Assembly: GCA_030528545.1 (NCBI GenBank) | Contig: JAUMYR010000042.1 | Span: 1-11,133 of the forward strand | DNA: 11,133 nucleotides | Source: Propionibacteriaceae bacterium | GTDB lineage: Bacteria; Actinomycetota; Actinomycetes; Propionibacteriales; Propionibacteriaceae | Reading direction: 5' to 3' | Shown here: in pieces, positions 1 to 7,524 of the stretch | How positions within the stretch are numbered: the stretch's first letter is position 1 | Layout: each line of letters starts with the position of its first letter | Made by a program: the position numbers and the translations under genes | Notes under the pieces: model-generated | Told to the model about the DNA's origin: nothing | Seen by the model: only the letters and a program-made list of their open reading frames with translations | Database searches by the model: none

Positions 1-600
1 GCCGCGATCGTCATCTACGTGCTGGCCTGGCGCGGCGGCATCCAGCCGATCCGGGTGATCCTCGCCGGGGTCGCGGTTTCGGCGCTGTGCGCGGCCGGGA
101 TCAGCGCGGTGATGGTGCTGTTCTCCGACCGGATCCAGGGAGCGCTGATGTTCATGAACGGTGCCATGACCCTCAAAGGGTGGTCCGAATGGCAGCAGCT
201 GTGGCCCTATTCAGTGGCCATGCTCGCGGTGGCGCTAATCACCGTGCGGCGGCTGGACGTCATCGTGCTCGGCGACGACGTCGCCCGCGGCCTCGGCATG
301 AACGTGCAAGCCAACCGCCTCGTCCTCACGGCGGTCGCGGCCCTGCTCGCGGCGAGTGCGGTCAGTGCCGTGGGCCTGCTTGGCTTCGTCGGACTCATCG
401 TCCCCCACATCATGCGCCTGATCGTCGGCACCAGCCACGCCCTGCTGATCCCTGGCTCGATCCTCTTCGGGGCCGGGCTGGTCACCATCAGTGACACGGT
501 CTCCCGGACCCTGTTCAGCCCGGTCGAGATCCCCGTCGGGATCATGATGGCGGTGCTGGGCGTCCCCTTCTTCCTGTTCCTGCTGCGAAGGGCCCTGTGA
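1..600 (+). CDS. FecCD-family ABC importer permease, C-terminal part (5' end outside window)
   Basis: This is the membrane-spanning subunit of a type II ABC importer (BtuC/FecCD/HmuU family), which carries ferric siderophores, heme or cobalamin across the cytoplasmic membrane. The frame is open from the first base, so the start lies upstream; about 199 of the usual 330-350 residues are visible. Several hydrophobic segments can be seen (visible residues about 19-41, 67-82, 107-128, 147-160 and 178-195). Family motifs are present: a FMNGAM...W segment (51-61), LGDDVARGLG near 90-99 before the coupling region, the GLLGFVGLIVPHIMRL block (124-139), and P-x-E-I-P-V-G followed by GVPFFLFLL near the C terminus. 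The stop codon shares one base with the ATG of the ATPase gene, so the two are translationally coupled. The substrate cannot be read from this fragment. No substrate-binding protein gene is in the window; it would be expected upstream. Confidence 0.93.
   Translation, partial: AAIVIYVLAWRGGIQPIRVILAGVAVSALCAAGISAVMVLFSDRIQGALMFMNGAMTLKGWSEWQQLWPYSVAMLAVALITVRRLDVIVLGDDVARGLGMNVQANRLVLTAVAALLAASAVSAVGLLGFVGLIVPHIMRLIVGTSHALLIPGSILFGAGLVTISDTVSRTLFSPVEIPVGIMMAVLGVPFFLFLLRRAL
587..592 (+). promoter_or_regulatory. Ribosome binding site of the ABC ATPase gene
   Basis: GAAGGG inside the end of the permease gene lies 7 bases before the ATG at 600 but only 4 bases before the in-frame GTG at 597. The spacing favours the ATG as the start. 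Confidence 0.55.
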
Positions 601-1430
601 TGGCGGCGCGGATCAGCGCCCACGGGGTGCGGCTCAGCCTGGGCGGCAGGCGCATCCTCGACGGCATCGACCTCGACTTCGCCCCGGGCCGGGTACACGG
701 CATCCTCGGGCCCAACGGCTGCGGCAAGACCACCCTCATCCGCACCCTCAGCGGTGCGCTGCGCCCAGACGAGGGGGAGGTACGCCTCGACGAGGCCCCC
801 ATCCGTGCGCTGTCCCCCGCGGGCCTGGCCCGGGTGATGGCGGTCGTGTGGCAGGGCGGCCAGGTCAGCGGAGACGTCACGGTGCGGCGCCTCATCGGCT
901 ACGGACGCTACGCCCACCTTCCCTGGTGGCGGCTGAACCCGTCGGGGCGCGATGCCGCCATCGAGGAGGCCATGGCCGTCACCGGGGTCGCCCACCTGTC
1001 CCACCGCCTGGTGGCGTCCCTGTCTGGCGGCGAACGGCAGCGGGTGTGGATAGCGACGGCCCTGGCCCAGCAGCCGAAGGTGCTGCTGCTGGACGAACCC
1101 ACCACCTACCTCGACATCGCCCACCAGCTTGACGTGCTGGAACTGATCCGCGACCTGAACCGGCGCAGCGGCCTCACCGTCATCACCGTGCTGCACGACC
1201 TGGCCCAGGCCGCCCGCTACTGCGACCGGTGCGTGGTGATGGGCGAGGGCCGGGTCCGGACCGACGGCGTCCCGGCTGAGGCGCTGTCCGCGGCCCAGAT
1301 AGAACGCAACTTCGCCGTCAACGCCTGGGTCACCACCGACCCCGGCGCTGGCCACCCCGTGATCGTCCCGCGGCACCGGGTGAGCGTAGGGGCGACACCG
1401 CAGAATCGGGAAACGGAAGGATCATCATGA
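600..1430 (+). CDS. FepC/FhuC-like ABC importer ATP-binding protein
   Basis: This is the cytoplasmic ATPase that powers the FecCD-type permease encoded just upstream. From the ATG at 600 it has 276 residues, normal for the family (250-280). All nucleotide-binding elements are intact: Walker A GPNGCGKTT (37-45), Q-loop Gln85, signature LSGGERQR (141-148), Walker B VLLLDEPT (161-168), D-loop YLDIAHQ (170-176) and switch His199. The wording of these motifs (PNGCGKTT, GRYAHLPWW, TTYLDIAHQ) is typical of ferric-siderophore ATPases such as FepC and FhuC, but heme and cobalamin ATPases are close relatives, so substrate stays open. The gene begins on the last base of the permease stop codon and its own stop overlaps the chelatase start (ATGA). 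A GTG at 597 is an alternative start. The last 25 or so residues are a hydrophilic tail. Confidence 0.95.
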   Translation: MAARISAHGVRLSLGGRRILDGIDLDFAPGRVHGILGPNGCGKTTLIRTLSGALRPDEGEVRLDEAPIRALSPAGLARVMAVVWQGGQVSGDVTVRRLIGYGRYAHLPWWRLNPSGRDAAIEEAMAVTGVAHLSHRLVASLSGGERQRVWIATALAQQPKVLLLDEPTTYLDIAHQLDVLELIRDLNRRSGLTVITVLHDLAQAARYCDRCVVMGEGRVRTDGVPAEALSAAQIERNFAVNAWVTTDPGAGHPVIVPRHRVSVGATPQNRETEGSS

Positions 1431-4400
1431 GGATCGTCGCGATCACCCACTACCCGGGTGCGCTGCGTTGTTTCATCGACGCGGCCGCCCACCTCGACCG
1501 CGCGGCCCCTGGCTGGGGCAGCCTCACGCTGTTCAACTCCGCCCAACCCCTCGGCGATGCCGATGCCCTCGCCGGGGCGGTCGCGTCCGCCGACGCCGTC
1601 ATCGTCGACCTGATGCGCTCCGACCCGGCCTGGCAGGACGCCCTGGTGCCGATCCTGGCCGGATACCCGGGCCAGCTGCTGCCCTTCGGCATGCAATTCG
1701 CCGACCAGACCAGGCTCGGTGAGTTCCGGCTCGCCCCCGGGAAGATGCCGCCGATGATGCTGGGCGCGCCTCCCGCGCCGCCCCGCGGGGTGGACGACCC
1801 CCAGGCCCGGCGGGACGCGATGACCTTCTCCCGGCTCGCCCGCGCCTACCGGACGATGCGCGGACCGGACGCACTGTTCGTGCTCGGTACCCTGCTGCGC
1901 GACTACGGGGATCAGCCCAGCCTTGAGGTCCCCGAGCCGAGCCCCCAGACCCCCGGGGTGTACCTGGCCGACCCGTCCACCCGGGCCCGCTACGCCAGCG
2001 CCGAGGACTACCTGGCCGCCCACCCGGGGCCGGAGGGACGCCCCGTCGTGGCGCTGCTATACAACGGGGTCAGCTACCCCACCGACCCCGAACCCGTCGC
2101 GGCGAGGCTCGCCGAAGCGCTCGCGGGGGAGGCCTGGGTGCTGCCGGTCGCGATCGAGACCGACGCCGCGAGCGCGGTCGACCAGATCCTGGAGATGTGC
2201 GCCACCCCCGGCCTCGAACCTGACCTGGTGGTGACCCTGATGAGTTTCCGGTTCGGGGCGGGTCCCACCGGTGGCGACGCCGACCACGGGGTCGCCGCAC
2301 TCAACCGGCTGGGCGTGCCCTATCTGTCCCCCATCCTGCTCACCCGCACCACCGCCGAGGAGTGGCTGCACCACTCCCACGGGCTGGGACCATCCGAGGT
2401 GCTGGTCTCGGTGATGCTGCCCGAGTTCGATGGGGCGATCAACCAGATCCCCATCGCCGCCATGACCCCACCCCAGCACGACGATCGCCACCAGGTCGAC
2501 ACCGCCGAACTCCAGGTCATTGAGGAGCAACTCGACCGGCTGGTGGGGCGGGTCGCCGGGCTGCTGCGGTTGCGGGGCCTAGCGAACGCCGACAAGCGGG
2601 TCTGTCTCATCGGATACGACTACCCGGCCGGGGAAGGCAACCTGCTGGCCGCCTCCCAGCTCGACGTCGCCGAATCCATCGCCGCGATCCTGGCCGAACT
2701 CCACCGGAGCGGCTACCGCACCCAGCCGGTGACCGCAGCGCGACTGCGCGCCGACCTCATGGCGGGCCAGGTCAACTCCCCTGCCTACCTCACCGAGGCG
2801 CAGCCACTCGCCTACCCACACCGGCAGGCCCAGGCCGACCTCGGCGACGACCAGGCGTGGGAGGAGGTCACCCGGGCCTGGCCAGCGGATGGGCCGCGTC
2901 CCATGGTCGATGCTGTGGGGGACTACCTGATCCCCCACGTCGAATACGGCAACGTGCTGGTGGGCGTCCAGCCGGGACGCGCCCCCGATGTGGACGACGC
3001 CCTGGCCCACGACAACACCGTCCCGCCCCACCCTCAGTACCTGGCCTACTACACCTGGTTACAGCACGTGTGGCGGGCCGACGTCATCGTCCACGTCGGC
3101 ACCCACGGCACGTTGGAGTTCCTGAAGTCGAAAGAGAACGCGGTCAGCGTGCACGACTTCCCCGACCTCATGGTCGGCGACGTCCCACACGTCTACCTGT
3201 ACTACGCGGGCAACCCGGCCGAGGCGCTGCTCGCCCGGCGGCGCTCCCACGCGACCCTGGTCAGCTACCAGCCGCCCGTCATGACGCCCGGCGGGCTGCA
3301 CGATGAGCTGGAGGAACTGGCCGAGGCCCTGGCCGCCTACCGGCGCAGCCACGCCATGACCCCGCACAGCAGCGAGGACCAGCTGGCCGACCTCAGGCAG
3401 CGGGCGGAACAGGCCCACCTGCCCACCGACCCCGACCAGCTGGAGGGTGAGCTGGAGCGGCTGCGCGCCCAGCTGATCCCCCTCGGCTTGCACGTTTTCG
3501 GCAGCCACTGGGACGCCGGTGAGGTCGCCTACATGGTCGCCGGGGTGATCGGCAACGGGGCCGGTGACCTGGCCCCCGGGTATGAGCTGATGGCCGCCGC
3601 CGACGGGCTGGACGCCGAAAGCATCCGCGGTCTCAGCGAGGCCGAGATCGCCCGCTACGACGAGGCCGCCAAGCGGCTGGTGGAACTTGCGCTGACCAGC
3701 CAGGAACCGGCCGCGGACCTGGCCGGGGACGAGACCTCCCGGGCCGTGATCGTCCGGGCCCGTGAGCTGGCGTTGCGGTTCTCCGCCAACCAGGAATGGG
3801 AGTTCTTCCATCGTGCCTTGTGCGGACGCCACGTGGAGGCCCGGCTCGGGGGAGACGCCATCCGTAACCCCGAGGTGCTGCCCAGCGGGGCCTCGCTGTA
3901 CCAGTTCGACCCCCGGCAGGTCCCCAGCGCGCTGGCCGCCCGCCGCGGGGCAGAGATGGCGGCCCAGATCGTCGAGGCCTACCGGGACGGCCACGGCGGG
4001 GACTGGCCGTCTTGCGTCGGGCTGGTGCTGTGGGGCCTGGAGACGACCCGGACCCACGGCGAGACTTATGCCCAGGTGATGTCGCTGATCGGGGTGCGCC
4101 GGGCCCAGTCGCGGCGTCCCGGCCTGCCCGGCTGGGAGGTCATCCCCCGCGAGGAACTGCCCGGGCCCCGGGTGGACGTGGTGGTCACGATCTCCGGCTT
4201 CTTCCGGGACCTGTTCGGCACCCTCGTTGAGGAACTGGACGACATGTTCGCCGCGGTCGCCGCGCTCGACGAACCGGAGGAGATCAACCCGATCGCGGCC
4301 AGGACCAGGCGGCTCCACCAGCACCTGCTGGACGGCGGGATGACCGAGACCGAGGCCCGGGAGCTCAGCCACGTCCGGGTCTTCGGGCCGCCGCCGGAGC

Positions 4401-5101
4401 TGTACGCCACCGGGCTGACCGATGTGATCGACACCGGGAACTGGTCCTCGACGGCGGAACTGGCCGAACACTTCACCCAGGGTGCCCAGCACCTCTATTC
4501 CCGCCACCGGCACGGCGACAAGGTGCCCGGCTTGTACCGCGGGCACCTGGCCGACGTGCAACTGGTCGCCCAGTGCCGCTCGTCCAACGAGCACCACATC
4601 ACCGACCTCGACCACTACTTCGAGTTTCTGGGAGGGATGAGCGCTGGGGTCGCAGCCGCCCGCGGCGAGGCGGTCCCGACGCTGGTGACCGACACCACCG
4701 GGCGGCGGGTGCACACGGCGACGGCCGCCGACGCGGCCCGGGCCGGGCTGTACGCCCAGCTGCTCAACCCGGCCTGGGTCGAGGGGATGCTGGCCCACGG
4801 CCACCAGGGGGTAGGGGAGATCGCCGAACGCACCACCAATCTGCTGGGCCTGGCCGCCACCACCGGAGAGATGGCCGACTGGATGTTCGATGCGGTCTGC
4901 GACCGGTTCCTCGGCGACCCGGAGATGCTGAGGCGCCTCCGCGAGGCCAACCCGCACGCCACGGCGGCCATCGCCGGACGGCTGCTGGAAGCGAACCGGC
5001 GCGACCTGTGGCAGGCCAGCGAGGAACGCATCGACACGCTGGAGGACGTCCAGTTCGACACCGACGCCGAACTGGAGGGAGCCGGGGAGACCGGCGCCTA
5101 A
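1427..5101 (+). CDS. CobN/BchH-family metal chelatase large subunit (H subunit), possible HmuS-like dechelatase
   Basis: This is the large tetrapyrrole-binding subunit of a class I, ATP-dependent metal chelatase (CobN, ChlH/BchH, HmuS superfamily). It has 1224 residues, close to CobN and BchH, with no signal peptide, so it is cytoplasmic. Visible family blocks are LPEFDG (331-336), GYDYPAGEGN (396-405), VGVQPG (512-517), the signature HVGTHGTLEF (556-565), YYAGNPAEA (592-600), RVFG (984-987), NEHHITDLDHYFEFLGGM (1054-1071) and NPAWVEGMLAHGHQG (1114-1128). His556, His560 and Glu564 are the most likely metal or porphyrin site residues. After LEF the usual PGK is replaced by KSK (567-569), and the GTHG and GNPAEA wording resembles BchH and HmuS-type proteins more than classical CobN. 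GGAAGG lies 6 bases before the ATG, which overlaps the ATPase stop. Lying directly behind an importer suggests that it works on an imported tetrapyrrole. Cobaltochelatase is the main alternative; the metal and the direction of reaction are inferred. Confidence 0.9.
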   Translation: MRIVAITHYPGALRCFIDAAAHLDRAAPGWGSLTLFNSAQPLGDADALAGAVASADAVIVDLMRSDPAWQDALVPILAGYPGQLLPFGMQFADQTRLGEFRLAPGKMPPMMLGAPPAPPRGVDDPQARRDAMTFSRLARAYRTMRGPDALFVLGTLLRDYGDQPSLEVPEPSPQTPGVYLADPSTRARYASAEDYLAAHPGPEGRPVVALLYNGVSYPTDPEPVAARLAEALAGEAWVLPVAIETDAASAVDQILEMCATPGLEPDLVVTLMSFRFGAGPTGGDADHGVAALNRLGVPYLSPILLTRTTAEEWLHHSHGLGPSEVLVSVMLPEFDGAINQIPIAAMTPPQHDDRHQVDTAELQVIEEQLDRLVGRVAGLLRLRGLANADKRVCLIGYDYPAGEGNLLAASQLDVAESIAAILAELHRSGYRTQPVTAARLRADLMAGQVNSPAYLTEAQPLAYPHRQAQADLGDDQAWEEVTRAWPADGPRPMVDAVGDYLIPHVEYGNVLVGVQPGRAPDVDDALAHDNTVPPHPQYLAYYTWLQHVWRADVIVHVGTHGTLEFLKSKENAVSVHDFPDLMVGDVPHVYLYYAGNPAEALLARRRSHATLVSYQPPVMTPGGLHDELEELAEALAAYRRSHAMTPHSSEDQLADLRQRAEQAHLPTDPDQLEGELERLRAQLIPLGLHVFGSHWDAGEVAYMVAGVIGNGAGDLAPGYELMAAADGLDAESIRGLSEAEIARYDEAAKRLVELALTSQEPAADLAGDETSRAVIVRARELALRFSANQEWEFFHRALCGRHVEARLGGDAIRNPEVLPSGASLYQFDPRQVPSALAARRGAEMAAQIVEAYRDGHGGDWPSCVGLVLWGLETTRTHGETYAQVMSLIGVRRAQSRRPGLPGWEVIPREELPGPRVDVVVTISGFFRDLFGTLVEELDDMFAAVAALDEPEEINPIAARTRRLHQHLLDGGMTETEARELSHVRVFGPPPELYATGLTDVIDTGNWSSTAELAEHFTQGAQHLYSRHRHGDKVPGLYRGHLADVQLVAQCRSSNEHHITDLDHYFEFLGGMSAGVAAARGEAVPTLVTDTTGRRVHTATAADAARAGLYAQLLNPAWVEGMLAHGHQGVGEIAERTTNLLGLAATTGEMADWMFDAVCDRFLGDPEMLRRLREANPHATAAIAGRLLEANRRDLWQASEERIDTLEDVQFDTDAELEGAGETGA

Positions 5102-5105
5102 GACA

Positions 5106-5112
5106 GGGAAGG
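5106..5112 (+). promoter_or_regulatory. Ribosome binding site of the lipoprotein gene
   Basis: GGGAAGG lies 11 bases before the ATG at 5124, in the only sizeable gap (22 bases) of the operon. The spacing is slightly long. GGAAGGAT also precedes the chelatase gene at 1415. The gap is too short to hold a recognisable promoter. Confidence 0.55.
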
Positions 5113-5123
5113 ATAGACAGACC

Positions 5124-5657
5124 ATGAAGAGATTCCTCGCGATCGCCGGTATCTGCCTGGCGGTAGGGCTGGGCGCGTCCGGGTGCGCGTCCGGGACTCC
5201 CAGCCAGGCCCCGCACAGCACGGCCAGCGCGGCAGGCGCGTCCCTTTCGAAAGAGGGAGACAAGCTGATCGATACCGACCTGCAGGCCAACCTGTTCAAC
5301 GGCTCGGGGGTGAAGGTCACCATCGACCCCGCCGCCAGGACCGCACGGTTCCAGCTGGTCGATCCCGGCAGCGGGAAGGACTTCAGCAACTACTACGTGT
5401 TCGACTACACCAAACAGACGATGCTGTGTCACCGGCTGGTCTCGGTCATGCAGAAGGAGTTCGATTACACCCTGAACCTGGGAACCGGTGAACTCGCCAC
5501 GGTCGTCGACGGCGAGGGCAACGACGCGATCAAGCCCCTCAAGGAGCGGGGCATGTTCGACAAGGCGCAGAAAGACCGCGGCCAGGAACGCGGCGACCTG
5601 GAAGCCTGGTTCCAGAAACGCTACGGCAAGACCATCGAGGAAGCCGCTACCCCGTAA
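5124..5657 (+). CDS. Predicted lipoprotein of unknown family, embedded in the chelatase operon
   Basis: I do not recognise this 177-residue protein. The N terminus is a lipoprotein signal: Lys2-Arg3, a hydrophobic stretch at 4-18, and a lipobox ASGC with the lipidated cysteine at position 21. The mature protein should be anchored to the outer face of the cytoplasmic membrane. A Ser/Ala/Pro-rich tether (about 22-42) leads into a mixed domain with paired aromatics (NYYVFDY, 89-95) and the sequence MLCHR (100-104), which holds the only cysteine of the mature domain, next to a histidine. The C-terminal part is charged and probably helical (about 135-172). At about 156 mature residues it is too small for a FecCD-system binding protein. 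It lies 22 bases after the chelatase H gene and 1 base before the D gene, so it is co-transcribed with them. A role in metal or tetrapyrrole handling outside the membrane is only a guess from position. Confidence 0.85.
   Translation: MKRFLAIAGICLAVGLGASGCASGTPSQAPHSTASAAGASLSKEGDKLIDTDLQANLFNGSGVKVTIDPAARTARFQLVDPGSGKDFSNYYVFDYTKQTMLCHRLVSVMQKEFDYTLNLGTGELATVVDGEGNDAIKPLKERGMFDKAQKDRGQERGDLEAWFQKRYGKTIEEAATP
5637..5642 (+). promoter_or_regulatory. Possible weak ribosome binding site of the chelatase D gene
   Basis: GAGGAA inside the end of the lipoprotein gene lies 16 bases before the GTG at 5659, which is too far for efficient independent initiation. Because the lipoprotein stop is one base before that GTG, initiation may depend on ribosomes finishing the lipoprotein gene. 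Confidence 0.35.
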
Positions 5658-5658
5658 C

Positions 5659-7524
5659 GTGACCAGACTCTTCCCCTTCTCGGCCATCGTGGGGCAACCG
5701 CGGATGCGGCTCGCCCTACAACTGGTCGCCATCGACCCGGGGATCGGCGGGGCGCTGATCCAGGGCGCCAAGGGAACCGCCAAATCCACCATGGTGCGTT
5801 CCCTCGCCGCGCTGTTGCCGTCCGGGCGGTTGCGGACCCTGGCCCTGGGCGCCACCGAGGACCGCCTGGTCGGGGGACTCGACCTGGAGGCGACGCTGAC
5901 CGGCGGCTCCCCCCGGTTCCTGCCGGGCCTGCTGGCCGAGGCCGACGGCGGGATTCTCTACGTCGACGAGGTCAACCTGCTCGCCGACCACCTGACCGAC
6001 CTGGTGCTGGACGCGGCGGCCAGCGGGGTCGTCCTCACCGAGCGGGAGGGGTTTTCCCGCACCCAACGGGCCCGGTTCGCGCTGGTCGGCACGATGAACC
6101 CTGAGGAGGGAGCGCTGCGCCCCCAGCTGCTGGACCGCTTCGGGCTGTGCGTCCAGGTGGAGGGATCCCCCGATCTGGACGAGCGAGTCGAGGTCATGGA
6201 ACGCAGGCTCGCCTTCGACGCCGACCCGGAGGCCTTCGTGGGGGCCTGGGCGGACCAGGAGGCCGCCCTGGCTAGGAGGATCTGCCGGGCCCGGGAGGAG
6301 GCCCCCGCGGTCCGGCTGGGCAGGGACATCCAGGAGCTCGTCGCGGCGCGGGTGCTGGAGGCCCACGTCGCCGGGCACCGGGCCGAGCTGGTGATGAGCC
6401 GCGCCGCCCGGGCCCACGCGGCCTGGCGGGGCAGCCAGCGGGTGAGCGAGGAGGACGCCGAAGCGGTCGCCGAGCTAGTGCTGGCCCACCGCCGCCGCCA
6501 GGCCTCCGAACCGCCCCCATCGGATGTGGCGCGGACCACCCACCCCGAACCCCCGCCCACCTCGTCCCCGGCGCCAGGCGATGCGGACGCCGACGCCCCG
6601 GCCTCCGGGGGTACCCCGCCCGAGGAGATCTCCGCGGTCGGTGAGCCCTTCCGGGTGCGTCCGCTGCACCCGGCCACGGACCGGGCCGACCGCCTCGGGT
6701 CGGGTCGGCGCGCCACCGCGGTCACCGCCGACGGCCGCGGCCGCTATGTCCGGGCCCGCCCGACCCGGGAGGCCGTGGACCTGGCCCTGGACGCCACGCT
6801 GCGGGCCGGGGCCGTGCACCAGCGGGGGCGCCGCCTGCGCGCCGCCGAGCAGGGTGACCCCCGCAGCGAACTGGCGGTGCTGATCGAACCCAGCGACTGG
6901 TTCCGCAAGGTCCGGGTGCGCCAGACCGGCTCCCTGGTGGTGCTGTGCGTGGACGCCTCCGGCTCCATGGGGGCCCGCAACCGGATGGTGGCCAGCAAGG
7001 GGGCGGTGCTGAGCCTGCTGCTGGACGCCTACGTCAAGCGCGACCAGGTGTCGCTGGTGAGCTTCCGCGGCACCGGGGCCCAGGTGCTGGTGGAACCCAC
7101 ATCCTCGGTGGAACTGGCCGAACGGAGGTTGCGGGAGTTGCCGGTGGGCGGGCGCACCCCGCTGGCCGCTGGCCTGGTCGAAGCGTCGGGGGTGGTGCGG
7201 CGGGCGCTGCTGAAGAACCCGGCGCTGCGTCCGCTGGTGATCGTGGTGACCGACGGACGCGGCAACGTCGACCTGTCCGGGCGGGTGACGCGCGGCGCGG
7301 ACGCGGAGGTGGCCAAGCTCGCCGCACGGCTCGGCGGCGATGGCCGGGTGACCTGGGTGGTCGTCGACACCGAACCGGTCTCAGCGGCGGCGCGGGGCCA
7401 CGGTGCCCGGCTGTCGGCCGCGCTGGGTGCGTCCCGGTTCGAGATTGAACAACTGCGTGCCGACGATCTGGTGTCGGTGGTGCGCGACGTGCGCACGGCT
7501 ACTGCTAGGAAGGAAGGGCGATGA
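5659..7524 (+). CDS. ChlD/BchD-type chelatase subunit: AAA+ ATPase fused to VWA domain
   Basis: This is the D subunit of the class I chelatase: it couples the AAA+ motor to the large H subunit. From the GTG at 5659 it has 621 residues. The AAA+ domain (about 1-280) has Walker A GAKGTAKST (36-44), Walker B ILYVDEVNLL (99-108), sensor-1 VGTMNPEEG (143-151) and the arginine-finger block RPQLLDRFGL (154-163). A Pro/Ala/acidic linker (about 284-325) leads to the VWA domain (about 425-615) with a complete MIDAS: DASGS (432-436), Thr500 in GGRTPL, and Asp532 in TDGRGN. Both nucleotide motifs are intact, although D subunits such as Rhodobacter BchD have degenerate ones. Its size and layout resemble the fused ChlI-ChlD proteins of actinobacteria thought to partner CobN. 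The frame stays open upstream to 5488, but that part overlaps the lipoprotein gene and has no family sequence, so I took the GTG after the lipoprotein stop. Confidence 0.92.
   Translation: MTRLFPFSAIVGQPRMRLALQLVAIDPGIGGALIQGAKGTAKSTMVRSLAALLPSGRLRTLALGATEDRLVGGLDLEATLTGGSPRFLPGLLAEADGGILYVDEVNLLADHLTDLVLDAAASGVVLTEREGFSRTQRARFALVGTMNPEEGALRPQLLDRFGLCVQVEGSPDLDERVEVMERRLAFDADPEAFVGAWADQEAALARRICRAREEAPAVRLGRDIQELVAARVLEAHVAGHRAELVMSRAARAHAAWRGSQRVSEEDAEAVAELVLAHRRRQASEPPPSDVARTTHPEPPPTSSPAPGDADADAPASGGTPPEEISAVGEPFRVRPLHPATDRADRLGSGRRATAVTADGRGRYVRARPTREAVDLALDATLRAGAVHQRGRRLRAAEQGDPRSELAVLIEPSDWFRKVRVRQTGSLVVLCVDASGSMGARNRMVASKGAVLSLLLDAYVKRDQVSLVSFRGTGAQVLVEPTSSVELAERRLRELPVGGRTPLAAGLVEASGVVRRALLKNPALRPLVIVVTDGRGNVDLSGRVTRGADAEVAKLAARLGGDGRVTWVVVDTEPVSAAARGHGARLSAALGASRFEIEQLRADDLVSVVRDVRTATARKEGR
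7507..7518 (+). promoter_or_regulatory. Ribosome binding site of the chelatase I gene
   Basis: A strong purine-rich AGGAAGGAAGGG inside the end of the D gene precedes the ATG at 7521 by 2-7 bases depending on register. It supports efficient internal initiation at the ATGA overlap. Confidence 0.6.

Noticed and set aside
207..1376. A 389-codon minus-strand open frame opposite the permease and ATPase genes
   Set aside because: It lies antisense to two conserved genes with intact motifs, and its own translation shows no recognisable domain.
3059..5389. A 776-codon open frame on the minus strand opposite the chelatase and lipoprotein genes
   Set aside because: It is antisense to a clearly conserved large subunit, and its translation is low-complexity, rich in Gly, Pro, Val and Gln with no family motif. 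GC-rich coding DNA commonly leaves such frames open.
5124..5657. The lipoprotein as the substrate-binding protein of the importer
   Set aside because: At about 156 mature residues it is roughly half the usual size, and it shows none of the periplasmic-binding-protein sequence features of FecCD partners.
5488..5658. An upstream extension of the chelatase D gene by 57 codons
   Set aside because: It overlaps the lipoprotein gene, is Arg/Ser-rich with no family sequence, and ends exactly where the conserved LFPFSAIVGQ start appears after the GTG at 5659.
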